Assembly (NCBI GenBank): GCA_003241785.1
Contig: QFPW01000007.1
Location: 62,001-126,000 of the forward strand
Length of the DNA: 64,000 nt
Source: Rhodovulum sulfidophilum
Lineage (GTDB): Bacteria; Pseudomonadota; Alphaproteobacteria; Rhodobacterales; Rhodobacteraceae
Direction of reading: 5' to 3'
The notes under the pieces were generated by a model, which saw only the letters and a program-made list of their open reading frames with translations, was not told the DNA's origin and searched no databases. The position numbers and the translations under genes are program-made. Shown here in pieces: positions 8,326-16,984 of the stretch; within the stretch, counting starts at the first letter, position 1; every line of letters begins with the position of its first letter.

Positions 8326-9798
8326 TCAGGCCCGGGCTGCTTCCACGCAGTCGCCCAGACGCGCCAGGCATTCCTCGCGGCCGAGGATATCCATCATGTC
8401 GAAGACGCCGGGCGAGATCGTCCGGCCAGTCAGAGCGGCGCGCAGAGGCTGGGCGACCTTGCCGAGGCCAAGCCCCCGTTTCTCCGCGAATTGCCGAACG
8501 GTAGTCTCTATATTCGCGGGATGCCAGTCCACTTCTCGCAGTTGCGAAGTCAAATCGGCGAGCAGTTCGGGCCCGGCGCCGACCAGCGCCTTGCGCGCCG
8601 CCTCGTCCGGAACAAACGGGCGCTCTCCCAGGATAAAGTGCGCCATGTCAAGGATATCGGGCAGGATCTTAGAGCGCTCCTTCAGCCCGGGCATGGCGCG
8701 CAGCATCAGGGCGCGCTGCGCCTCGGTCAGAGGCGGGCTTTTCCGCGCCGCCAGAAAGGCCTCGAGCTCGCCCAGAAGCTCCGCGTCGGGGCAGGCGCGG
8801 ATGTGCTGGCCCGACAGCGCCTCGAGCTTCTTGAAATCGAATCGAGCCGGCGCCTTGCCGAGATGGCCGAGGTCGAACCAGGCGATCGCCTGCTCGGTGG
8901 TGAAGAATTCGTCGTTGCCGTGGCTCCAGCCGAGCCGCGCGAGATAGTTGCGCATCGCCTCGGGCAGATAGCCCATGTCGCGGTAGGCGTCGACGCCGAG
9001 CGCGCCGTGGCGCTTCGAGAGCTTGCCGCCGTCCTCGCCGTGGATGAGCGGGATATGGCCCCAGACCGGCACCTCCCAGCCCATCGCCTGGTAGATCAGG
9101 GTCTGGCGCGCCGCGTTGGTCAGGTGGTCGTCGCCCCGGAGCACATGCGTCACACCCATGTCGTGGTCGTCGACCACCACGGCGTGCATGTAGGTCGGCG
9201 TGCCGTCCGAGCGCAGCAGGATGAGGTCGTCGAGCGTCTCGTTCTTGAAGGTGACCGTGCCCTGGACCACGTCGGTGATCACCGTCTCGCCCTCGCGCGG
9301 GGCGCGGAGACGCACGACATAGGGCGCGTCGGGCCAGGTCGCGGGATCCGCGTCGCGCCAGGGCGAGCGGAAGAGCGGCGGCCGCCCCTCGGCCCTCGCC
9401 TTCTCGCGGAAGGCCTCGATCTCCTCGACCGTGGCGTAGCAGCGGTAGGCGGTGCCCCGCGCCATCATCTCGCGCGCGACCTCGGCGTGGCGCGCCATGC
9501 CGGCGAACTGGCTCGTCGCCTCGCGGTCCCAGTCGAGCCCGAGCCAGCGCAGCCCCTCGAAGATCTTCTCGGTCGCCTCGGGGGTCGAGCGCGCGCGGTC
9601 GGTGTCCTCGATCCGCAGCAGGAAGGTCCCGCCGGTGTGGCGCGCGTAGAGCCAGTTGAAGAGCGCGGTCCGCGCGCCGCCGATGTGCAGATAGCCGGTC
9701 GGCGAGGGCGCGAAGCGGGTGACGACCGCGGAGCCGGTCGCGGTCGCGGTCTCGGGGACCGCGCTCTCGTTCGGGCCCGCGGTGGGATCGATGGCCAT
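8326..9798 (-). CDS. gltX: Glutamyl-tRNA synthetase
   Basis: GltX charges tRNA-Glu (class I aminoacyl-tRNA synthetase). The 490-residue protein has RFAPSPTGYLHIGGARTA, containing the HIGH-type motif as HIGG, about 25-45 residues from the N-terminus. The KMSKS-type loop is KLSKRHG, about residue 265. A helical anticodon-binding domain makes up the last third. An N-terminal extension of about 25 Ala/Thr-rich residues precedes the catalytic fold. The gene is divergent from comEC, with 73 bases between the two starts. Alphaproteobacteria often carry two GltX-type enzymes, one of which may charge tRNA-Gln; I cannot tell which this is. Confidence 0.95.
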   Translation of the reverse strand: MAIDPTAGPNESAVPETATATGSAVVTRFAPSPTGYLHIGGARTALFNWLYARHTGGTFLLRIEDTDRARSTPEATEKIFEGLRWLGLDWDREATSQFAGMARHAEVAREMMARGTAYRCYATVEEIEAFREKARAEGRPPLFRSPWRDADPATWPDAPYVVRLRAPREGETVITDVVQGTVTFKNETLDDLILLRSDGTPTYMHAVVVDDHDMGVTHVLRGDDHLTNAARQTLIYQAMGWEVPVWGHIPLIHGEDGGKLSKRHGALGVDAYRDMGYLPEAMRNYLARLGWSHGNDEFFTTEQAIAWFDLGHLGKAPARFDFKKLEALSGQHIRACPDAELLGELEAFLAARKSPPLTEAQRALMLRAMPGLKERSKILPDILDMAHFILGERPFVPDEAARKALVGAGPELLADLTSQLREVDWHPANIETTVRQFAEKRGLGLGKVAQPLRAALTGRTISPGVFDMMDILGREECLARLGDCVEAARA

Positions 9799-9871
9799 GG
9801 CTTAACCTTTTCTGAACCGCGTCCGGGGAAGGCTCGTTCTTTAGGCGAAGACGGGCGCGGAGAACAAGGCA

Positions 9872-12028
9872 TTGGCGGAGGCATCCCCGGCGGAAGCCGT
9901 CGCGGCCCGGCATGAGGTCCCGAGCGCCTGGCTCGCCGACCGGCTGGGCGAACAGCTCCCGAACCTGCCGCTCTGGATCCCGGTGCTGTTCGGCGTCGGG
10001 ATCGGCGTCTATTTCGCGCTGCCGGCCGAGCCGCCGGGCTGGCTCCTCGCCGCCTGCCTCGGGCCGGTGGCGGTCGGCCTCGCGACCGCGCCCCGGCTCG
10101 GCCTCGGCGGCCGGGTCGCGGTCTGCCTCGTCGTCCTGCCGCTCCTCGGCTTCGCCGACGCGGGGCTCCGCACCCGGCTCGTCGCGGCGCCGGTGCTCGA
10201 CCGCGAGCGCACGCTCGCGGTCGAGGGGCGGATCGCCGATCTCTCGCGCTCGGGCTCGGACCTGCCGAGGGTGCTGCTCGACGAGGTGACGATCGCGGGG
10301 ATGGACCCGGCGGCCACGCCGGCGACGGCGCGGATCTCGCTCGGGCCCGGCACCGATCCCGCGCTGCTCGCGCCCGGGCGGCGGGTCGCGGTCACCGCGC
10401 GGCTCTCGCCGCCCTCCGGCCCGACCGAGCCCGGCGGGTTCGACTTCCGCTTCAACGCCTTCTTCGACCGGCTGGGCGCGGTCGGCTATACCCGGACGCC
10501 GATGCTCGAGGTCGCCGAGCCCGACCAGGGCCTGCTGAGCCAGGCCGCGTTCCGCGCCCGGGTCGCGCTGGCGCGGCGGATCCAGGCGCGGGTGCCGGGC
10601 CAGGACGGCGCCTTCGGCGCGGCGATCCTCGCCGGCGACCGCTCCGGCCTCGCGCGCGAGGTGAACGACGCGCTCCGGGTCTCGACGCTCTATCATCTCG
10701 TCTCGATCTCGGGGCTGCACATGAGCCTGCTCGCGGCGGCGGTCTTCGCGATCGTGCGCTACGGGCTCGCCCTCGTCCCCTGGTGCGCGCTGCGCTGGCC
10801 GGTGAAGAAGATCGCGGCGGTCGTGGCGCTGATCGCCGCGGGCGCCTACCTGCTCGTCTCGGGCAACGACGTCGCGACCCAGCGCGCCTATGTGATGATC
10901 GCGGTGGTGCTCGGCGCGGTGCTGCTCGACCGGCCGGCGCTGACCCCGCGCTCGATCGCGCTCGCCGCGCTGATCGTGCTGGCCGCGGCGCCCGAGGCGC
11001 TGGTCCAGCCCGGGTTCCAGATGTCCTTCGCCGCGACCATCGCCCTCGTCGCGGGCTTCGAGGCGCTGCGCGCGCGGGCCTGGTGGCGGGCGACCCAGAC
11101 CGACCGGCGCTGGCGATTCGCGAAGCCCCTGATCGGCGTCGCGATGACCTCGCTGATCGCGGGCCTCGCCTCGGGGCCGATCTCGGCCTTCCATTTCAAC
11201 ACGGCCGCCCCCTACGGCCTGCTCGCGAACCTGCTCGCGGTACCGGCCATGGGCCTCGTGGTGATGCCGGCGGGGGTGGTCGGCATCGCCGCGATCCCCT
11301 TCGGGCTCGACGCGCTTCCCTTCGCCGCGATGGGCTGGGGCATCGGCTATGTGCTCGGCGTCGCGCGCTTCGTCGCGGGGCTCGGCGGCGCGGTGGCCGG
11401 GGTGCCGGCGGGACCGCCCGCCGCGCTGGTCCTGCTCTGTCTCGGCGGGCTCTTCGTCGTGCTCTGGCGCGGGCCGGGGCGCTGGCTCGGCCTCGCGCCG
11501 ATGGCGCTCGCCGCCGTGCTCTGGGCGGGGGCGACGCGGCCCGAGGTGCTCATCGCCGAGAACGGCCGGCTCTTCGGCGTGATGACCGGGGCGGGCCGGG
11601 CGCTCTCGACCGACCGGGGCGAGGGGTTCGTGGCGGCGAACTGGCTGGCCCGCGACGGCGACCGGGCGACCCAGGCCGAGGCGGCGACGCGCGGCGACAT
11701 GCGCCGCGCCCGGGCCTCGATCGAGGCCGAGGTGCCGGGGCTCGGGCCGATCCTCTACGCGGGATCGTCCGATCCCGCCGGGGCCGAGGCCGCCTGCGCG
11801 CGCGTGGCGATCCTGATCGCGCCGAAATGGCCGCGGCCGGCGGGGCGCTGCCTCTTCATCGACGCGGCCACCCTGCGCCGCGAGGGGGTGATGGCGATCG
11901 ACGTCGTGAACGGCGCGCCCCGCGTCACCGGCGCGCTGCCGCGGGCGGGACGCAGGCCCTGGAGCGGGGGCGCCCCGCCGGATTCCGCCCCGCCGGAGTC
12001 CGCGCCGCGATCGGCCGGGGTCGAGTGA
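9872..12028 (+). CDS. comEC: ComEC/Rec2-family DNA uptake channel protein
   Basis: This 718-residue polytopic inner-membrane protein is related to ComEC, the channel for single-stranded DNA import in natural transformation. Hydrophobic helices begin near residue 32. An OB-like extracellular domain follows (about 100-200), then the ComEC competence domain with the conserved LVSISGLHMSLLAA motif (about residue 275) and further membrane helices to about 560. The C-terminal 150 residues are soluble. A full metallo-beta-lactamase domain, found in long ComEC proteins, is not recognisable. The TTG start at 9872 is the best available: GGAG lies 9 bases upstream, and the next in-frame starts would remove conserved sequence. 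The last 20 residues are a low-complexity Pro/Ala/Ser tail. Confidence 0.9.
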   Translation: MAEASPAEAVAARHEVPSAWLADRLGEQLPNLPLWIPVLFGVGIGVYFALPAEPPGWLLAACLGPVAVGLATAPRLGLGGRVAVCLVVLPLLGFADAGLRTRLVAAPVLDRERTLAVEGRIADLSRSGSDLPRVLLDEVTIAGMDPAATPATARISLGPGTDPALLAPGRRVAVTARLSPPSGPTEPGGFDFRFNAFFDRLGAVGYTRTPMLEVAEPDQGLLSQAAFRARVALARRIQARVPGQDGAFGAAILAGDRSGLAREVNDALRVSTLYHLVSISGLHMSLLAAAVFAIVRYGLALVPWCALRWPVKKIAAVVALIAAGAYLLVSGNDVATQRAYVMIAVVLGAVLLDRPALTPRSIALAALIVLAAAPEALVQPGFQMSFAATIALVAGFEALRARAWWRATQTDRRWRFAKPLIGVAMTSLIAGLASGPISAFHFNTAAPYGLLANLLAVPAMGLVVMPAGVVGIAAIPFGLDALPFAAMGWGIGYVLGVARFVAGLGGAVAGVPAGPPAALVLLCLGGLFVVLWRGPGRWLGLAPMALAAVLWAGATRPEVLIAENGRLFGVMTGAGRALSTDRGEGFVAANWLARDGDRATQAEAATRGDMRRARASIEAEVPGLGPILYAGSSDPAGAEAACARVAILIAPKWPRPAGRCLFIDAATLRREGVMAIDVVNGAPRVTGALPRAGRRPWSGGAPPDSAPPESAPRSAGVE

Positions 12029-12138
12029 GCCGGATCCGGCCGGCTGGCCGGATCCGGCGGAGCGGCCCTTTGGCCGCGAGTCTGTTTCTCCCCGCCTGTT
12101 GGCGGGGCCCCTCGCGCCGGGATCTGCGATCCCGGCGC
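12029..12138. repeat. Array of four consecutive perfect hairpins between comEC and hemB
   Basis: Directly after the comEC stop come four separate perfect inverted repeats: GCCGGATCCGGCC with its complement (12029-12058, 13-bp stem, 4-base loop); GCGGCC/GGCCGC (12062-12077, loop CTTT); CCCCGCC/GGCGGGG (12090-12107, loop TGTT); and GCGCCGGGATC/GATCCCGGCGC (12114-12138, 11-bp stem, 3-base loop). The second is followed by TCTGTTTCT and could act as a terminator. The remaining 160 bases up to hemB show no gene; an AAGGAGA Shine-Dalgarno lies at 12284-12290. Confidence 0.7.
12062..12090 (+). terminator. Probable rho-independent terminator of comEC
   Basis: A GCGGCC-CTTT-GGCCGC hairpin is followed by GAGTCTGTTTCTC, a T-rich tract unusual in this sequence. 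It lies 34 bases after the comEC stop. Confidence 0.5.
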
Positions 12139-12297
12139 GGACTGCCCGATAGATTTCAAGGCCGTATGAACATGCGAGAAGCGAGCCGCGGCCGGAGCAC
12201 CCGGCGGCCGGAACGGGGCGCCGGCGGATCCGGTCGCGGGGTTGAGCATCGGGGGCCGGCGTGGCAAACCCGAAGCCGAGCCCAAGGAGACCCGATC

Positions 12298-13299
<1,002 letters not shown>

Positions 13300-13300
13300 G

Positions 13301-13327
13301 CGCCCGGGCTCGGCTTCAGGCCGGGCG
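13301..13327. terminator. Inverted repeat between convergent hemB and DUF1284 genes
   Basis: CGCCCGG (13301-13307) pairs with CCGGGCG (13321-13327) around a 13-base loop. The right arm lies inside the last codons of the opposing gene. It may end both transcripts; no T-run is seen. Confidence 0.35.
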
Positions 13328-13771
13328 GTTCGCCGGGGCGCGCGCGGGGATGCGCGTGCCCGAGTAGCCGTCCTCCGAGATCATGTCGCAGAGCGCGGCC
13401 CAGGAGCAGCCGTCGCAGGCGCTCCGGATCATGCCGACGGCGAATCCCGCGCGCAGCTTCGCGATCAGCGCGGCGTCGGGATGCAGATGCGTCCCCGGCG
13501 CGACGGCCAATCCGAGCAGCGCGCCGACCGCGCGCGCCGCGCGGCGGTCGCGCGCCGCGACCCCCTCGTCATGGCAGTGGATCTGATCCGGGCCATCGGG
13601 GCCAAGCAGCGGCGCGCAGATGTCGTCCGGCCCGGCCACGATCAGGATCGGCTCCCCCGCCGCGATCCGTTTCGCGATCCGGTCGTAGTTCGCGACGAAG
13701 GCGGGGGTATAGCCCTTGCCGACATAGGTCAGCACGCAGAGCAGGTGGTGGGGTCGCAGGCGGATGGTCAT
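13316..13771 (-). CDS. DUF1284 domain protein
   Basis: This 151-residue soluble protein begins MTIRLRPHHLLCVLTYVGKG, the hallmark N-terminus of DUF1284 proteins, whose function is unknown. Six cysteines are present (LLCVL, DDICAP, IHCHDE and SACDGCSWAALCDM), the last three tightly grouped. Together with the N-terminal histidines they could bind a metal or an iron-sulfur cluster; this is inference. It lies 33 bases upstream of the bioY stop on the same strand, so it may be the second gene of a bioY transcript. Confidence 0.75.
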   Translation of the reverse strand: MTIRLRPHHLLCVLTYVGKGYTPAFVANYDRIAKRIAAGEPILIVAGPDDICAPLLGPDGPDQIHCHDEGVAARDRRAARAVGALLGLAVAPGTHLHPDAALIAKLRAGFAVGMIRSACDGCSWAALCDMISEDGYSGTRIPARAPANRPA

Positions 13772-13804
13772 CGCGATACCCGTCCGCCGAGGCCCCCGCC
13801 GGCG

Positions 13805-14383
13805 TCAGCGCGCCGGGCCGAAGCGGTTCGCGCCGCGCAGCGCCATCACTGCGAGGGCCGATTTCAGCGCCGCGCCGAGGACGAAGGGCGTCACACCCGC
13901 GGCGAGGGCGGGGCCCGCGCCGATCATCACGCCGAGCCAGGCGCCGCCGAGCGCGAGGATGACCGCGTTGCCCGCGAGCATCGAGACCAGCGCGCGGGCC
14001 GGCCGGTCGCCGTTCCAGCCCCGCTCGGCGAGAAAGCCGGTGAGCGCGGCGGCGACCACGAAGCCGGCGAGATAGCCGGCGGTCGGGCCGGCGAAATGCG
14101 CGAGCCCGCCCGCGCCGCCGGCGAAGACCGGCAGGCCGAGCGCGCCCTGCGCGAGCCAGGCCAGCACCGTCGCCGCGCCGAGCCGCCAGCCGTAGAGCGC
14201 GCCGATCAGCGTCACCGCGAAGGTCTGCATCGTCATCGGCACCGGCACCATCGGGACCTCGATCCGCGAGGCGACCGCGAGGATGACCGTGCCGACCACG
14301 ATGGCGCCGATCCGCCAGGCGCGGGAGCGGTCACGGGGACGAAGCGGGCTGAAGGTTCCGGCGGAGGGGGCGAGTTCGGTCAT
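13805..14383 (-). CDS. bioY: Biotin transporter BioY (ECF S component)
   Basis: BioY is the integral-membrane substrate-binding component of energy-coupling-factor biotin importers. The 192-residue protein has about six hydrophobic helices and the conserved segments MTMQTFAVTLIGALYGWRLG and GPTAGYLAGFVVAA. No ECF ATPase (bioM) or bioN gene is adjacent. In Rhodobacter-type genomes BioY may work alone or with a distant module. The start at 14383 is chosen for the AAGGAGA 8 bases upstream; the frame runs on to 14833, but that portion is out of character for the family. I saw no clear BioR operator (TTATCTATAA-like) upstream. Confidence 0.92.
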   Translation of the reverse strand: MTELAPSAGTFSPLRPRDRSRAWRIGAIVVGTVILAVASRIEVPMVPVPMTMQTFAVTLIGALYGWRLGAATVLAWLAQGALGLPVFAGGAGGLAHFAGPTAGYLAGFVVAAALTGFLAERGWNGDRPARALVSMLAGNAVILALGGAWLGVMIGAGPALAAGVTPFVLGAALKSALAVMALRGANRFGPAR

Positions 14384-14653
14384 CGGGTCTCCTTGGCGTC
14401 CATCGGGCCCGCGCGGGCCGTTCCCGTCCTTGAGGCCACAAGCTGGCCGGGTTGGCAAGATCCGGACGGCCGTGTCCCCCCGATCCCGCGGCCCGCCGCG
14501 AGAACGCGCTGGCGGCCCCGGCGGGCGGCGGATAAGAGCGCGGAGGCCGTCTTCCGCCCGGCATGGCGCCCTCCAGGGCTTCGTGCTAGGCTCCGGCCGA
14601 AAACCGGCGGATGACCGGTGAAGAACAGAGGCGCGAGCAAGAGGATCCTCAGG

Positions 14654-15211
14654 ATGACGTCGTGGACGAGACGCGGTTTTCTCGCGGCCGGGGGAGTTAC
14701 CCTCGCCGCCTGTACCTCGCAGACCCCGGCCGACGCGCAGAAACGGCGCGCGCGGCTCGACGCGGAGGTCGAGGCGGCGCGCCAGGAGCTCATCACCATC
14801 GACGGCGCCGCGGCGCTGATCGAGCGCTCGCACGGCGTGCTGATCATCCCGAACATCCGCCAGGCCGGCTTCTTCGCCAGCGGCGCCTATGGCGAGGGCG
14901 CGCTGATCATCGGGCCGGCGATCGTCGAGTATTATTCGCTGTCGCAGGCCTCGATCGGCTTTACCTTCGGCGCGGCGGCCTACAATCAGGCGCTCTTCTT
15001 CATGACGAGCCAGGCGCTGCAGGATTTCCGCCTCGCCGACGGCTGGCAGCTCGCCGCCGGGGTCCAGGTGGTGGGCGGCGAGGACGGCGTCTCGGCCGGG
15101 ATCAGCTCGACGCGGGTCAACCGCCCGATCCAGGAGCTCGTCTTCGGCCAGCGCGGGCTGATCGCCGACGCGAGTTTCGCCGGGGCGAAATACAACCGCA
15201 TCGTGCGCTGA
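14654..15211 (+). CDS. SYLF-domain (YSC84-like) lipoprotein
   Basis: This 185-residue exported protein opens MTSWTRRGFLAAGGVTLAAC, which combines a twin-arginine motif with a lipobox (LAAC), so the mature protein should be a lipid-anchored envelope protein. The rest matches the SYLF/YSC84 lipid-binding fold: SHGVLIIPNIRQAGFFASGAYGEGAL, then repeated Gly/Ala-rich beta segments (FTFGAAAYNQALFFMTSQ). The ATG at 14654 is preferred over an in-frame GTG at 14618 because it places the Tat signal at the N-terminus and has AGAGGA upstream. The exact role is unknown; relatives bind phosphoinositides in eukaryotes. It faces the SMR gene. Confidence 0.82.
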   Translation: MTSWTRRGFLAAGGVTLAACTSQTPADAQKRRARLDAEVEAARQELITIDGAAALIERSHGVLIIPNIRQAGFFASGAYGEGALIIGPAIVEYYSLSQASIGFTFGAAAYNQALFFMTSQALQDFRLADGWQLAAGVQVVGGEDGVSAGISSTRVNRPIQELVFGQRGLIADASFAGAKYNRIVR

Positions 15212-15217
15212 GGCGCG

Positions 15218-15241
15218 CCGTCGGCCCTCAGTGGCCGACGG
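15218..15241. terminator. Hairpin between convergent SYLF and SMR genes
   Basis: CCGTCGGCC (15218-15226) and GGCCGACGG (15233-15241) form a perfect 9-bp stem with a 6-base loop straddling the SMR stop codon. It is placed to end both converging transcripts. Confidence 0.55.
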
Positions 15242-15560
15242 TCTTCGACATCAGGTTGACGACGACCACCCCCGCCACGATCAGGCCGAGCCCGACCACC
15301 GCCGGCGCGTCGAGCCTTTGCCCGTCGCGGAACCAGGCGATGGCTGCGACCAGAACGATGCCGAGGCCCGACCAGATCGCATAGACGACCCCGGTCGGCA
15401 GCGTGCGCACGGTGAGCGAGAGCAGATAGATCGCGACCGCGTAGCCGATCACACAGACGAGGCTCGGCAGCGGCCGGGTGAATCCCTCGGCCGAGCGCAG
15501 GGCGGAAGTCGCGATCACCTCGCAGACGATCGCGATCGCGAGCATCACGGCCACGTTCAT
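15228..15560 (-). CDS. Small multidrug resistance (SMR) family efflux protein
   Basis: This 110-residue protein has four transmembrane helices and is of the EmrE/QacE/SugE type, a proton-coupled antiporter for cationic drugs or guanidinium-like compounds. The essential membrane glutamate is Glu14 (AIAIVCEVIATSALR). The signature YAIWSGLGIVLVAAIAWF is in helix 3, and GLGLIVAGVVVVNL forms helix 4. Length and topology are standard. The start at 15560 has GAGGGA about 9 bases upstream; a longer frame to 15653 lacks a membrane start. Substrate choice cannot be told. The gene is divergent from the M20 peptidase operon. Confidence 0.92.
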   Translation of the reverse strand: MNVAVMLAIAIVCEVIATSALRSAEGFTRPLPSLVCVIGYAVAIYLLSLTVRTLPTGVVYAIWSGLGIVLVAAIAWFRDGQRLDAPAVVGLGLIVAGVVVVNLMSKTVGH

Positions 15561-15679
15561 GTCTTGTCCCTCGTTCGCCGTGATTTTACCCCGGCGACCC
15601 CGGCCGCTGCAAGCGCGGGCTGGACTTGGGGCGGTGGCTCGGGGAAGTCTCACCCGACGGGTCTGGGAAAGGGCTTCAC

Positions 15680-16984
15680 ATGAGCGCGGGTCTGAGACGG
15701 GCGGTCGCGGCGCGCCGGGGCGAGGTCATCGACCGCGCCCGGGCGCTGATCCGGGTGCCGACGCTCAATCCGCCCGGCGAGAACTACCGCGAGATCTGCG
15801 AGCTGATCGCGGGCTGGCTCGAGCCGCTCGGCTTCCGCTGCGAGCTGATCCGCGCGGTGGGAACGCCGGGCGACAGCGAGCGCTACCCGCGCTGGAACCT
15901 GCTTGCCCGGCGCGAAGGGGCGGGTCCCGGGCCTTGCGTCCACTTCAATGGCCATGTCGACGTGGTCGAGGTCGGGCACGGCTGGACCCGCGATCCCTTC
16001 GCGGGCGTGCTCGAGGGCGACCGGCTCTATGGCCGGGGCGCCTGCGACATGAAGGGCGGCGTCGCGGCCGCCCTCGTCGCGGTCGCGGCCTTCCTCGAGG
16101 AACATCCCGACGCGCCCGGCGCGATCGAGATCTCGGCGACGGCGGACGAGGAGACCGGCGGCTATGGTGGCGTCGCCTTCCTCGCCGAGCGGGGCGTCTA
16201 CGCCGCCGTCGACCACGTCATCATCCCCGAGCCGCTCAACAAGGAGCGGATCTGCCTCGGCCACCGCGGCGTCTGGTGGGCCGAGCTCGAGACGATCGGG
16301 CGGATCGGCCATGGCTCGATGCCCTTCCTCGGCGATTGCGCGGTCCGCCACATGGGCGCGGTGATCGCCGAGATCGAGGACAGCCTCTTCCCCGCGCTCG
16401 CCGCCCGGCGCACCGCGATGCCGGTGGTCCCCGAGGCGGCGCGCGCCTCGACGCTCAACATCAACTCGCTGCACGGCGGCCAGCCGGAGCCCGAGCCCGG
16501 CTTCGACGGCTGGCCCGCGCCGGTGGTGCCCGACCGCTGCCGGATGGTGATCGACCGCCGCTTCCTCGCCGAGGAGGAGATCGGCGCGGTGAAGGCGGAA
16601 TTCCGGGCCACGATCGAGCGCGCGCGGGCGCGGCGGCCGTTCGAATATGACCTGCGCGACATGCACGAGGTGCTGCCGAGCCTTACCGACCGCGACGGGC
16701 CGGTGGCGCGCGCGGTGGCCGAGGGGATTCGCGGCGCGCTGGGGCGGGAGCCCGATTACGTCGTCTCGCCCGGCAGTTACGATCAGAAGCATATCGACCG
16801 GATCGGCAAGCTGCGCGACTGTGTCGCCTATGGGCCGGGGATTCTCGATCTCGCGCACCAGCCGGACGAATACGTGGGCGTGGACGACATGCTCGATTCC
16901 GCGCTGGTGATGGCGCTGGCGCTCGAGGCGCTGCTGTTGAAGGGAACGGGCGGGCAGGACCGCCGGAGCGAGGATAGCGAATGA
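15680..16984 (+). CDS. M20-family metallopeptidase / deacylase (ArgE-DapE type)
   Basis: This 434-residue cytoplasmic zinc hydrolase of the M20 family cleaves an N-acyl or peptide bond in small substrates. Metal ligands are visible in HFNGHVDVV, GRGACDMKGG, the catalytic/bridging acids ADEETGGYGG, and the C-terminal HQPDEYVG. The dimerisation lid domain lies between about residues 200 and 310. Its stop overlaps the start of the peptide-binding protein gene (ATGA), and an ABC peptide importer follows. It therefore probably processes what that transporter brings in. The ATG at 15680 follows a GGGAAAGGG stretch; an in-frame start at 15626 would add an unrelated tail. Confidence 0.88.
   Translation: MSAGLRRAVAARRGEVIDRARALIRVPTLNPPGENYREICELIAGWLEPLGFRCELIRAVGTPGDSERYPRWNLLARREGAGPGPCVHFNGHVDVVEVGHGWTRDPFAGVLEGDRLYGRGACDMKGGVAAALVAVAAFLEEHPDAPGAIEISATADEETGGYGGVAFLAERGVYAAVDHVIIPEPLNKERICLGHRGVWWAELETIGRIGHGSMPFLGDCAVRHMGAVIAEIEDSLFPALAARRTAMPVVPEAARASTLNINSLHGGQPEPEPGFDGWPAPVVPDRCRMVIDRRFLAEEEIGAVKAEFRATIERARARRPFEYDLRDMHEVLPSLTDRDGPVARAVAEGIRGALGREPDYVVSPGSYDQKHIDRIGKLRDCVAYGPGILDLAHQPDEYVGVDDMLDSALVMALALEALLLKGTGGQDRRSEDSE

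Noticed and set aside
8669..11194. Very long minus-strand open frame of 841 codons
   Set aside because: It is antisense to comEC and in another frame of gltX. Its product is Arg/Gly/Asp-rich low complexity, the usual artefact of high-G+C DNA.
14618..14653. GTG start for the SYLF protein
   Set aside because: It would bury the twin-arginine and lipobox signal 12 residues inside the protein. The ATG at 14654 has its own Shine-Dalgarno.
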